A DNA stretch of 64,000 nucleotides from Tipula vernalis (Eukaryota > Arthropoda > Insecta > Diptera > Tipulidae), in NCBI GenBank assembly GCA_958295665.1, contig OY282558.1, forward strand, positions 33,439,045 to 33,503,044, read 5' to 3'. The notes beneath the pieces are model-generated. The model worked only from the letters and a program-made list of their open reading frames with translations. It was not told the origin of the DNA and did no database searches. This document shows, piece by piece, positions 40,701-59,415 of this stretch (position 1 is the first letter of the stretch; each line of letters starts with the position of its first letter). A program made the translations under genes and the position numbers.

Positions 40701-43700
40701 CATTATGGATCGATTTGTGTATAGAAACATCTTGACAAATAAAATGTTACCATTTGCGAAAGATATAATGCCTCTTCGGTGGAGTTTCCAACAAGATAAT
40801 GACCCGAAACACCTCCAAACTCGTTCAGCAATGGTTTAAAGATAATAAAATTGAAGTTCTCGAATGGCCCGCTCAAAGCCCCGATTTGAATCCCATCGAG
40901 GCCTTGTGGAAGATTCTAGACAACAAAGTTAAAACTTTTGGTGAGTTCAAAAATGCAGAACTGTTGTGGAGCAACCTTCAGAAGGCTTGGAATGAAATCC
41001 CTCAAGAAACGATTGACACATCTGATTTGTTCTATGCCCAACAGATGTGCAAAAAATATTAAGAGCAAAGGATTCGCAATTAACTATTGATATTGCGTAA
41101 TGAAATGAATGTTCCTTTAGTTTTGCAAGTACTGAAATATGACATTTTGTAATATTTTTTTTACGGTTTTAAATTTTAGAAATATTTTTGAATTATTGCA
41201 ACATTTGCATATAAAGAAAGGTACATTAAATATGAATTATGTTTTTTAAATTAATAAAAATCGAACAAATCTGAAATATTGTAGATATTATTTAAGTTTT
41301 TAGTTAGTTCCCTTTGTTTTGCATGACAGTGTATATACCATATACATTAATATATTGTTTTGCAGTCTCGTTCCATCGAATGGATCGAGTAACTAACTAA
41401 TAAATCATCTCTTGTTAATTTGCAATTGGGCATATTATAAATTTAGATCAGCTGTTCAAAATGGCAGATAAAATGTTTGCTATAATACAGCTAAAATAAC
41501 TTGATTGTTATAAAAACCAAAACAAATACTTTACAAATTTTTTCCCGTAATAAAAGTTAAAATAGTTAATAGTATTAAAATAAATCATTTTGTACTCACT
41601 TTACTTAGTTTTTCTCCTTCATGATGTGGCAATAAGTTTTTTAAACTTTGAAATCCAGCATTTATACTCTGCATGCGGCGCCTTTCATTACTATTTGCAA
41701 TTTCACGCCTGATCCTTTTCTCATTTTCCATTGTAGATGGTGAGTTGTGTGAGCTACCTATATGTATAGGTGTCAAACGACCGTCGCCGTCACCACCACC
41801 ACCACCTCCCTCTTCCTCTCGTGCAAACCTAAAATAGACAACAATGTTTATTAATTATGTATGTCCATACAAAAAAAATTTAGCATTTAATAAAATATAA
41901 TATACGAAAACTAATTTGCCATCCATAGTTAAAACTTCATATTAAAATTAAATCGAGGGCAGGCTAATCAAAACGTTGCTCAACAATAATGATTCAAAAA
42001 GCTGTAAGCTTTAGGCGTAGAAAAGAAAATTCTTGGCAGAAAATAAAATACTACGTTATATGAATGCCCCAAAAAAAAAATGTGTAAATCATCTTAATTT
42101 GTGGCGCTTCAACCAAGTTCTTAAATCTAATTTCTGAAAAACACTTAGAAATCAAAATTCCTCATGCTTCCTCATACTATTAACATAAAAAAAACCTTCA
42201 GTTGTAGTTTTCCCTTCTACTTTCAAAGTCAATGACTTTTTCAAAATTAATTTATTTTGTTTTAGTTGTTTTTAATTTTTTATATGTTACGATTTTAGTT
42301 GAATAGGCTTATTTTAGGGCCAAAATGGTTTAGCAATTATTTATTAGCAGGTTAAGGCATAGAATGCCACAAAATTTAATAAAACAAACTGTTCTAAATT
42401 AGTCTAACTACTTAAAAAAAAAAACATTGATGTTTCAAGGTTACAAAACATAATATTTATGAAACCTACGTACCATACTTGCAATTACTTTTATATTTAT
42501 TTACTGTGCAACATAAGAAATAAACATAACCTTAATTTTATCTGTTAATTTAAATTTACTACGCCGCAATTTAGGCTTGTAGGTTCGTGTATGTATTAGG
42601 TAATTAGAATTTACATAGTACATACATAAATAACTACTCATATTTACATACAGGGTGAAATGAAAACTACACAATGTACAATATTTTATTTTATACTTTG
42701 CGATTTTCACATAAAATTTGTCGATGAGCTTTTAGCACGACCTTGACAATACGTGATCATAACTTTTTATTTTGCTCGTTTGCATTGCTTATTCTTTACC
42801 TCTCTTTCTTCGTTGGCTCGTCGACAAATTTTATGAAAAGCGGTTTGAAAGTCGTCGGCTCGAACGATACAAATTGAAAAGGAACTGAATGAATTTATAT
42901 AATTTGATAAGTGGAAGGAACTTGAAGCCCTTACCGTTTTCGGTACGACCACAAAACAAGCAGACATTTTTTGATCCAATGTAGAACCTAAAAGAATTCT
43001 CTTTTTAAAAGCCTGCTTGTTTTGTTCTCACCAGCCCAGCCCCACTTGATATATTTTACAGAAATAATATACAAATGATTGGGCTTTCAAAGAGAGAATT
43101 TTCGAAGGTTTTGGTTCAGCGCTTTTAGAATATTGTAGTCTACTTATTTTCGGTAGACTCTACGTCTGAATGCGACAATTATATACCTAAAAATGATCAT
43201 AACCCAAAACACAATAAATATCGTTCGATGTCACATAAATGAAAATAAAAAATCAGCTGTTATTTCAAAGTTACAATGACCTCCTTTTAGATAAATAAAA
43301 TTACTAATAAAGTATGTACATACTCGTATGTATACTATTAGCAATATTAAATGAGAAAATTATCAAATTAAAAAACCTTGGATAACTATAAAAATATCTC
43401 TAATAATAATTTTTGAGGACTGATCAAAATTCTCATTTGTAAGCGAATTATAATGACGACAGGTGCCGGAAAATATATAATCTAATTTTTTAAAAATAAA
43501 AATGAATTGTAAAATAACAGTAAATTGTGGCGCCTTGAGAATGTATTTTCTGGACGGCTGCCAATTTTCAAATGTACCTAGTAATGATTTGTTTTAATTT
43601 AAAAAACAAAAATAAAATAATTTAAGAAAGAAATTATAAAATAAATATTATAATGTAACATCATTTATCGGAGATTCAGAAGCGAATGTAATTATTGAAT

Positions 43701-45618
43701 TAACAGTTTTATAAATTTAAAAAGCCATCCTTTTCTTCACAAGAAAGCGCATGTTAGGTGTCATGCGCACTAATCAGTTAACACGCAAGTCTATTTTATT
43801 TTATTTTATATGGTAAATTTAATAAAAAAAAATCCTTTTCTTTAGAAAAATCATTATAAAATTGAAATCACGCCTATATCAAATATTTAACAAATGGTTT
43901 ATTCTGCAAATTATTTAATCGAAGTTATAAATGCTGTTACGTAAAATTTTAATTATTATTCTACGTTCCATAGAATACTCCTTAACTTCATATTTCTCCC
44001 TCATTGAGCATTAACTCCTCTTGAATGATGTGATGTAATCATTGATTTACTACAATATGCATCCAAGGGCCCGAATTGTATCATCATATTTATATTTTCA
44101 ATCGATAAGTAGTTAGTAAAGCGACTTAAACAAAAATAAACCTTGTCGCAGAAGTCTACTAAAATAAATTAACCAACCAATATAATTTACTTGCAAGAGA
44201 AAACAAACTTCGAAGCGAATTTCATTCCAGAGGTAGGCATACTATCTCACGACTGGGATAATTATTTACAAATCGCAATGCATCAAATTCTCAGAATAGT
44301 AAATTAAAAAAAAAAATAATAACTGTTCTCTTATATATTAATATATTGTATACAGGTAAATATCAATTACTTATTTATATATATAGGCGCCACTATTACA
44401 AATTCACCTCCGTCTATGTCTGTCATGAAAAATAATAATACATACTGCATTTTTATTTTTGTTTCACTACACATATTTTACAATGGTACATACTATTTTT
44501 ATGATCACGTGGTTATGGCGTGTGTAAGTAACCCCGTGTAATTCTTTTGCTATGTATCACAGTTTTCTGCCATACGTACAAACAATACTATAGCATTTTA
44601 TATATATGTATATATGCATTGTAGATTATGTACCTGTATTAGGATGTTAGAGTATTTATTGCGCAATCATTTGCATAAAAACTAAAGAAGTGGGTATGAT
44701 ATTTAAAATTAAGACTACAAAAAACTATCATATTTTGATATTGTTTTCTAGGAAAAAAAAACTGTAATGACTATGAGTAACAAATTAATATTAAAACTGA
44801 ATTTATCATAATATGATTTAAAACATTGAAAAAAGTAAATAAAATGCTATTTTTAAATATAGAAAGCCACATAATATTTTGTATTGAGTATGAAAATGTG
44901 GATTTTTATGTACCTACATAGGTACATAGTAGAAAATGTAAGACAATTTTTTTATTTATGTTTTTGATGAATGTAGAGAGTTGCATCACATACGTATACC
45001 GTCATAAATCAATGAATGCATCGATATTACATTGTTAATATTTGTATATATATTTAATTATCAATAAGTTACTACAATTGTAAATATTTAAAATAAAATT
45101 TAATTATTTCTATGAACAATAATAAAAAAAAAAAGTATCAGCTGACACAAAAATCAAATAAAATGATAAAACTTCACCCTAATTTTACTACATACTTTAA
45201 CTGCGCATTGTGATTTCTTTCATGTGCTATGACGTAGTTTTTTTTTTTTTTTTTTTTTGTTGTAGGTAGTATTTACTTAAAAATTTATAACTAGCGAAAT
45301 TTTCTCTTCAATTTTTGATCAATAGAAACTACACGATTAAATTAATTAATAAAAACTTCGATAATAAATCAAAAATAACACAATAATCACATTTATTTAA
45401 AAACAAAATTCACTCAACCTTAAAAAATCAAAATGGCGGGACAACAGCTGAGCTTTACCCGGTCTCAGTATTATTGGAAACATTTTTTTTTTTTAAAAAA
45501 ATTTAAATTTATGTTATATATTTAGTTTAAAATTATATTCATATTATTACCTATAATCGTCTAATTCAATTTTGCAATCCAATGTGTGAATATCCTCACT
45601 TTTAATCACAATTGACAT
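34728..45618 (-). CDS. crp: Cropped / TFAP4 (AP-4) bHLH-leucine zipper factor
   Basis: This transcription factor binds the symmetrical E-box CAGCTG; in Drosophila cropped acts in growth of tracheal terminal cells. Three exons (45618-45551, 41828-41600, 35984-34728) splice in frame to 517 residues, longer than human AP-4 (338) because of an insect-type C-terminal extension. Exon 2 ends with the basic helix-loop-helix start (RIRREIANSNERRRMQSINA, FQSLKNLLPHHEGEKLSK). Exon 3 continues it directly with AAILQQTAEYVYALEQERTQ and the leucine zipper. A second heptad region lies near residues 205-237 (LKHQLEIERRNRMHLEEQLR). A glycine run precedes the bHLH, and serine/glutamine-rich low-complexity sequence ends the protein. 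Introns are 3.7 and 5.6 kb; intron 2 carries a Tc1-like transposon. Confidence 0.95.
39686..41331 (+). mobile_element. Tc1-like transposon with IR/DR ends
   Basis: The 1646 bp element lies in intron 2 of cropped and is flanked by TA dinucleotides. Outer ends are ~26 bp inverted repeats (left CACTGTCATGCAAAACTAAG, right mirror with one or two changes). About 195 bp inside each end is a second copy of the core word: GAGCAAAACAAAGGGAAC at 39888-39905 and, inverted, ACTTGCAAAACTAAAGGAAC at 41111-41130. This double-repeat layout (IR/DR) is known from Sleeping Beauty-, Minos- and Paris-type Tc1 elements, where both sites bind transposase. The encoded transposase is broken. Confidence 0.92.
40076..41062 (+). 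pseudogene. Tc1-like transposase, frameshifted
   Basis: This DDE transposase would cut and paste the surrounding element. The N-terminal helix-turn-helix part (MARIKCCEDFREKIVRNYIN, AICIKYSLSKSVVSRIISKY) ends in GGRPKK, where an A-run frameshift occurs near 40260. A second frame holds RRITRAARKDPFLSANENIR. After another shift near 40450 the catalytic domain follows with IILWSDESKF (first Asp) and FQQDNDPKH (second Asp). A third shift near 40825 leads to EWPAQSPDLNPIEALW (Glu) and the C terminus. Spacing from the second Asp to the Glu corresponds to DD34E, the Tc1 signature, if the single-base gap is allowed for. Three shifts mean it is dead, though otherwise little decayed. Confidence 0.93.
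45434..45452. promoter_or_regulatory. Composite GGCGGGA + CAGCTG site, intron 1 of crp
   Basis: TGGCGGGACAACAGCTGAG lies ~100 bp inside intron 1. GGCGGGA matches the E2F core, and CAGCTG is the AP-4 E-box. A near-identical composite lies at 45852-45869, on the promoter side. Function is inferred. Confidence 0.45.
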
Positions 45619-45851
45619 TATCTATAAAAATTACCACAATATATATTTTTTTTTTTTTTTTACAAATAACTTTCACAATATAGTTGTAGATTTTCACAAT
45701 ATAAGAATATTTTCAATTAATTTTCACTAAGCAAACAATTAGGTAATTACATTTATTTATAAATATTGAATTAATATTTTTCTTTTTTTTTTTCTTTCAC
45801 CAGCGAGAAAATCGCACAACACTACTTGTAGACTTTCAGCAGATTTCTGTG

Positions 45852-45869
45852 TGGCGGGAAACAGCTGAG
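45852..45869. promoter_or_regulatory. Composite GGCGGGAA + CAGCTG site upstream of crp
   Basis: TGGCGGGAAACAGCTGAG sits ~235 bp upstream of the crp start codon, in the presumed promoter. It differs from the intron 1 copy only in the 2-3 bases between the two cores. This suggests cell-cycle (E2F) input joined to AP-4 autoregulation, by motif match only. Confidence 0.45.
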
Positions 45870-47697
45870 GCCATAGATGACGCTATTTAAAAATATTACT
45901 ACGCGTTTGGGCGGTAGCACTATTTTACAATTTATTTATTTTTATTCACATATTTTTTTATCAAATTAAAAAAAAAATTATATTACAAATAAGCTACATT
46001 AAAATTAAATAAATTATTTTTAATTTATTATATAATTTAATTATATTTTCGGTACGAACTATTTTTGTCTCGTAAAATAATAATGGTGTAATGTGTCCAG
46101 GTCGCGTCTGCCAGCTGGCTTTTTAACCACGCCCCCAAGCCGTTTATCGATATATTCATTTTTTTTATATAATCATCTCATTTTAACCAATGAATTTAAA
46201 AGATTCATGTATATGTTTTGTTGTATGTACGTTATGTTAGAAGCGAATTGATAGATTAATTGAAAATATGTTGTATTCATAATAAGATTTGGGGAAATTA
46301 CGCTATCTCGTTTTTTTTATTTTTAATGGGGGTAAAACAGTAATGGATTTAGAAATATGATGACAAAAACAAAAATTTCTTATTTGAATTAACATATGGT
46401 TTTTGTTTTTTTTTTTACTTTAAAGTTTAAATTAGAATTTTTCTTGCTTTTGTAGATTAAAATATTTAATGCAATAGAATGATGCGAAATTACTATGTAC
46501 TTGATACTACTAAGATAAAAATTTGTTTTCTCGGAATATTTTTAAATTTTTTATTGCTTTTCTTTTCAAAAACGATTACATTTTCCGAAATAACTTCTCA
46601 ATTAGAAAACACGCTATTGAAAAGGTTTGTTGATTAAAACATGTTGTTATCTCTAAATTTTATATTAAAATATAATTATCTATTCAAAGACTAGATGTTA
46701 TATGTTTCTTTTTCCATCATTTAATAACATTTTTAAATTTTTATGTTTCTGCAACCAATTGATAAAATAGACAAAATTAATCGAGATTTATATTTATATA
46801 AAAATGTATATTCTTCATTAAATTTATATTTGTATATATAATAATAATATTTTTATTTAAAGATAATTTACACTATTAATTTATATAAATTATTGTTTTA
46901 TAACAGAATACTTTTATTGTTTTATTTTTGAAAATTAAATTTAGAAAAATTTAAAAAAAAAAAATAAAAAATATGTAAACGAACAAATAACTTTCTATGT
47001 ATATTTAAAATCTATTTTACATATAATTCAATATTTATTAATTTTAGATGTTTCTTTTTTTCTTAATTTATATAAGGATTTTTCCCTGATTGATGTTATC
47101 TTAATAATTTGAACGCTATTTCAATTTATTTTTGATATTAATTGTTATTTGTATATATATAAAAGCAAAATATTCATATCATTGTACTTTACAATTTCGT
47201 AAATTTCATTATTTACTCTTCTTTATTATTTCAGTAATATTACTTAATTTAAATTTTTTTGGTAGATAGTCATGATATATGTTTTAAAGATTTCCATCAG
47301 GTCAACATACTTATGATTTTTTCCCAAAATATATCCTACATAGATAAAAATATTTTCCTTACATATTTATAACAAACATTTGTATTTGTACAATTATTAA
47401 TAAACCGATAAAATTTATTATTTTCACACTTATCTTCCTTAAAAACAATACACTATTACTAAGCACTATGAAAAGTTATTTTAGTAAATCAAAAGCAAAC
47501 AAAGTGTGCCACAACTTAAGAATTATATAATTCCATTCGTCTCGCGCGCCTAAATATAATAATTGTAGATGCTTCTTTCTAAAATCAAAATATAATTATT
47601 TAAATTCTAAAATTAAATAAAAACAAAAAAAGATACAAAATATGCAAATTTCTTTTTGAATTCTTTAAAAAAATGATTTGATTATTATAAATAGGCA
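45870..47697. other. Intergenic: crp promoter side and Sfmbt 3' region
   Basis: The stretch lies between crp (start at 45618) and the Sfmbt stop (47698), both on the minus strand. A less AT-rich patch near 46090-46150 carries CCAGCTGG, a CACGCCC box and the palindrome TATCGATA (a DRE-like word). The remainder is AT-rich and should include the Sfmbt 3' untranslated region. No gene is seen. Confidence 0.45.
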
Positions 47698-54944
<7,247 letters not shown>

Positions 54945-56325
54945 TTATCCACAAAACATTGATTTTTATAATTATCTTATGAAAATTTAATTTTTTTAAA
55001 TTTTTTATTCAAAATCTTTTATATTGAAATACATAAAATTAATCCGAAAGAATTAATAAAAATGTATAACAAACATAACGCATGGAAAATGTTAGCTATA
55101 ATAACAAAAAAAAATTTGGTTGTTCAATACTTTTTTTGGTTGCAACCAGGATTCGTGATGTGTAGTTTGGACTTACTGTAATTTGGTTAAGGTGAATTTA
55201 AGTACCTTTTCAACAGACAAATGTTCAGCAAAAAACATAATCAATCAACAGTTCATTTATAATTTGGCTCTTTAAGTACTTATCATACCAGACACCTCGC
55301 CTCAAAATTTTTAGATACCACAAATGCGAAGCTGAGACCCTTTCATACCGGTGGCGTTGGCTTTGAACAATCGGTTGTTATCAAATATTTTATTTAGGTC
55401 TATTTTACACATGAATTATATAGCAAGAACTCAGATATTCTGAATTTGTAACGTACATATGAGCTAGATTTTTCGGTAAATATAAAACAATTGTGACAAA
55501 AATATGATTTGTAGGTTATGTTGACAAAGAACTTTGCTTTGTACTACTTAAATATGTCTTGTTTTCTGGGGGAAAATTGTTGTCGAGGGGCACCCAGAGG
55601 TTCATCGCTGGGCTTTCAAAATTCTCAAATCGAATTAGAATACATTGAAATGGAAGACTACTCCATTACTTGAAAGTAGAGAGTATCGCCGAATTGGGAG
55701 ACTTCCGCAGGGTGTAGATTTATTTGTAATTTTTTTTATAAATATGTATATACATTTGTACTAATTTACAACTATATAATTTTAGATAAGCAGTTCTCTC
55801 GCACCGAACTCAATATCACTTTAAAAGAAATTAGCGGTTCACTAAAACAAATTTGCCGGTATTTAAAAACTATTGCCGAAAAAACATAGGGATTGAGGAT
55901 GAGGCTGACAATTTGTGATTAACTGAAATTACACTTAAATTAATTATTGTTGTTTCTTTAACTGAACAATCGAACTTATTTTGAATTGGTGATTTATATT
56001 ATCTAAAAAATTGAATTATTAATTTTATTAATTGTTTGTTACAAATTTTATAAATTACTCGCATTTTGATCTCGAATTTGATACCCTAAATTGCGCCATT
56101 GATTTCTATTAATGGAGGTGTCCATTTTCTAGCACCTAAGAAATAAGACTCCGATATGTACCTATTGTAGTTCTATTTGTATTTTAAAAAATTAATACAA
56201 ACTTGTAATTTTAATGGTATTGAGTGAGTGGTCAAAAATATGTTGGTTCGATTAGGGTTAAAAACAAAAAAATTTTGTTTATAAACATATTTTAATTATT
56301 TTGTTGTTTAATGTTTTATTACTTA
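54945..56325. other. Region upstream of Sfmbt without a recognised gene
   Basis: Besides the dispersed repeat copy at 55371-55553, this stretch is AT-rich. It should include the Sfmbt promoter just above 54944. No open frame shows a known domain. Confidence 0.4.
55371..55553 (+). repeat. Dispersed repeat, copy 2 (first copy at 22197)
   Basis: Same-orientation partner of 22197-22370, sharing GATATTCTGAATTTGTAACG and GGTTATGTTGACAAA in matching order and spacing. It lies upstream of Sfmbt. No coding content. Confidence 0.7.
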
Positions 56326-56621
56326 TTGACGATTGTAAAAGTAGAGAAAGCGCCTCTCGAGGAAAAAAGTTAAAATGAGGCAACTGACAAAATGACATTT
56401 CTCACAAATGCGACGAAAGAAAATTTTGCAATTCGGTAATTTAAAATTGTTTTTATAATCCAAAATTGGAATTATTTACAATTATTAGCAATCTGGTAAA
56501 TAAAAATTGTGTTTACAGTTCAAAATTGGAATTCTTTACAACAATTTCGAACGTCAAATTATCAGCTAGATCAGTTTAAAAAATTTCCACTAGGTGGTAT
56601 CTGTGATGCTCCAATCGTCAA
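56326..56621 (+). mobile_element. MITE copy A, 296 bp
   Basis: Starts TTGACGATTGTAAAAGTAGA, ends CTCCAATCGTCAA and is flanked by TA on both sides. Terminal inverted repeats are short (TTGACGATTG / CAATCGTCAA). TA targets suggest a Tc1/mariner-mobilised non-autonomous element. Confidence 0.88.
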
Positions 56622-56680
56622 TAGACATTGCGTGGACCAAATTTTTTTTCATCTTACCTTCTTTTTTGGACATTGAAGTA

Positions 56681-56976
56681 TTGACGATTGTAAAAGTAGA
56701 GAAAGCGCCTCTCGAGGAAAAAAGTTCAAATGAGGCAACTGCTAAAATGACATTTCTCATAAATGCGACGTAAGGAAATTTTGCAATCCGGCAGTTAAAA
56801 ATTGTTTTTATAATCCAAAATATGAATTATTTACAATTATTATCAATCTGGTAGGTAAAAATTGTGTTTACAGTTCAAAATTGGAATTGTTTACAACAAT
56901 TTCGAACGTCAAATTAGCAGCTACCTCAGTTTAAAAATTTTCCACTAGGTGGAATCTGTGATGCTCCAATCGTCAA
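56681..56976 (+). mobile_element. MITE copy B, 296 bp
   Basis: Same orientation and length as copy A, with scattered substitutions; TA on both sides. It carries the shared internal words GAGGCGC-like and GACATTTCTCA-AAATGCGACG. Confidence 0.88.
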
Positions 56977-56995
56977 TAATTATTTTTGAATATTA

Positions 56996-57291
56996 TTGAC
57001 GATTGGAGCATCACAGATTCCACCTGGTGGAAAGTTTTTAAACTGAGGTAGCTGCTAATTTGACATTCGAAATTGTTGTAAACAATTCCAATTTTGAACT
57101 GTAAACACAATTTTTACTTACCAGATTGCTAATAATTGAAAATAATTCATATTTTGGATTATAAAAACAATTTTTAACTACCGGATTGCAAAATTTCCTT
57201 TCGTCGCATTTATGAGAAATGTCATTTTGGCAGTTGCCTCATTTGAACTTTTTTCCTCGAGAGGCGCTTTCTCTACTTTTACAATCGTCAA
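56996..57291 (-). mobile_element. MITE copy C, 296 bp, inverted
   Basis: The reverse complement of copies A and B, exactly 296 bp and bounded by TA. It is separated from copy B by only 19 bp, so B and C form a ~600 bp inverted repeat. Confidence 0.88.
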
Positions 57292-57392
57292 TAGTAGTTA
57301 ATACAAATTATGCTGTCAAATTTCACTAACTACACTGTTAAGGATTCTCAATTCCAGTAAAGCAAAGAATACATAACCCAACTTTCTCTTAC

Positions 57393-57553
57393 CTTCGGCA
57401 AATCATAGTCAAAAAAATGAATCCAAATGTTTCCATCAGCGTTATGTCTCTTCTGGTTGTATTCTGTGACTACACCATCACTTGAGCATGAGTAGTTGCG
57501 AGTAGATACAAGTACTTGTGTGTAGTTTTCTAACGCCAATGAAACACGCTTAT
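57393..57553 (-). other. Orphan exon-like ORF between MITE and Tc1 element
   Basis: The minus-strand frame reads RVSLALENYTQVLVSTRNYS, then CSSDGVVTEYNQKRHNADGN, then IWIHFFDYDLPK, and ends in a strong donor (AAG|GTAAGA). Codon content looks protein-like. I do not recognise the family. The upstream side is cut by the Tc1-like insertion at 57570, with only a weak AG acceptor in between, and no partner exon was found on either side. It could be a broken host exon or debris of another transposon. Confidence 0.35.
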
Positions 57554-57908
57554 TGTAATACATATACGTACAGTTTGTCAAGAATGAGTTTACACATTAA
57601 AAATAAATTCAATTTACCAAGTTAAGTAGCCAAAAATATGATTTTTTATTTCTGTTTAATTTTTTTCTGTAAACAGTTATATTTACATATAGCTTTTAAA
57701 GAGAATTCAATTAAAACAAGTGTAAATTCAATGCAAGAAAAACAAAAAGTATAACAAAAACAAATGTTATTCAATTTTGCAAGTGTCAAATTTTCACAAT
57801 TCACTTTTTCAATTTCATCAGCACTCTCTTAACGATTAGCGGTATTTTACCGTTACCTACGCTTTGCAATGTGTTGTTGTATGATATTGTTAATTAGTTG
57901 TTGATTAG

Positions 57909-59362
57909 CACTGATCTATACTACATGGATAGAACATGTTAAAAATCTTATGGTACAAAATAGTAATGTCTCTTTTGTAAGACAGAGACAGTAATATTTT
58001 GTCTCTTTCTTTCAAACTCGAATTTTCGAAAATCAACTTTAAATAAAATAGCACTTATCAAAGGACAGTTAAAAATATGATTGGTTTTTAATTTTTTTAT
58101 GATGTAGGTAGGAGCAATATTTTGAGATGAAATAAGGGTGTATTTATTATTATTGTTTAAGGATAAATAAAATTTCTGTTTTCATTCCAAATTTCAGTTA
58201 AAATTAGAAATAAAAATATGTCGTATGTACTAAATAATAATTTGTATTTATTCAAACAAGTGATGTAGAATATCCAATAGATTTGTTTGATATTGAAGAA
58301 GATTCTTACCACGGTGGAGAAAACAGCATTCGTGTATCAGAATTCCTCCAGGAAAACATTGTCTCAGCCTTCCAGGAAAATGTAATTGGCTATATAAGTG
58401 GCTATGTAGTAAAAATGGCTAGAAAAATAATATGGTGGAGCCCACACCTCGGCACTAAAATTATTATTTTTAAAAACTAGAGGTGGTTTAATAATTCCGG
58501 CTAAAGATGTAACTGATCTGTGCATTATTACAAATTTATACTTTAAAAGTGCCGACATAAATTTGAAGAATAAACATCAAGATGAGAGGCTGGCGTTACG
58601 AATATTACAGATATGTTTCCGTCATTACATAATCATCAATTTGATACAGAAATACTATAGATAACAATCATATATATAAGCTAGCTAAAGTAATAATAAA
58701 ATGTTTTATAAAGATTAAATTTCCACATATTTCACGGCAAATTAACGACCAAAATACGACACACATACGGCATCAATTAAGTAGATTAATTTTATTTCAC
58801 CATGAATAGATTTGTATGATTTGTATGTACATATATATGAATAGATTTATATTAGATTAAATATATTTCACCACGGTATAGATTGATATATTATATTAAA
58901 TCATTAATAACTTAAATTAAAATTTTTAAAAATCGCTGTATTTCATTCCAAATATTTTTTTGTTTGTTTGTTTTGGTTCATAACTTGACATTTAATTCCG
59001 AAAATTTGTCGCATTACGTGTGTATTCCAGGTGTGCATTATAAATTTTAAGGGTTAAATAGTAAGAAATAGTTTCTGAAAAACGTAATTATTGTGATATA
59101 ACTTAAAGTGAAATAAATTGTATTAATTATTTTTAATACATTCATAACATTTTATTAGATTTTATGTAAAAAATTAATAATTTCAAATATTTTCGACATT
59201 AAATTTATTTAAGTGCGGCCCTATACAACTTGTGTCTCTTTAGATGTAACAACTATATAAAAACAAGCGAAATAGTTATATTAAAAAGTTCTACCATCAA
59301 ATTGTTGTTGTTTTGTGTGTAGAAATTTTGAAGATGTTCTATCCATGTAGTATAGATCAGTG
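57909..59362 (+). mobile_element. P-element-like insert nested in the Tc1-like element
   Basis: The 1454 bp insert is flanked by the 8 bp direct repeat TTGATTAG (57901-57908 and 59363-59370). Its ends are ~29 bp inverted repeats: CACTGATCTATACTACATGG... mirrored by ...CCATGTAGTATAGATCAGTG. An 8 bp duplication fits P and hAT elements, and the coding remnant inside is P/THAP-like, so a P-superfamily element is favoured. It is internally deleted and non-autonomous. Confidence 0.88.
58280..58640 (+). pseudogene. P/THAP-transposase C-terminal fragment
   Basis: The frame reads ENIVSAFQENVIGYISGYVV and KMARK. After a shift near 58460 it continues LLFLKTRGGLIIPAKDVTDL and CIITNLYFKSADIN. In P-element and THAP9-type transposases the late region has an 'IAGYV' motif and then 'RGGL--PS-DV---C'. 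Both landmarks are present in order. Everything N-terminal (THAP finger, catalytic core) is missing. Confidence 0.7.
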
Positions 59363-59415
59363 TTGATTAGTTTTTGCTTTTTACGCGTCACAATTTCAAG
59401 TGTTTAATTTTTAAA

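Noticed and set aside
57909..59362. hAT identity for the nested element
   Set aside because: The 8 bp duplication would fit, but the only coding remnant resembles P/THAP transposases.
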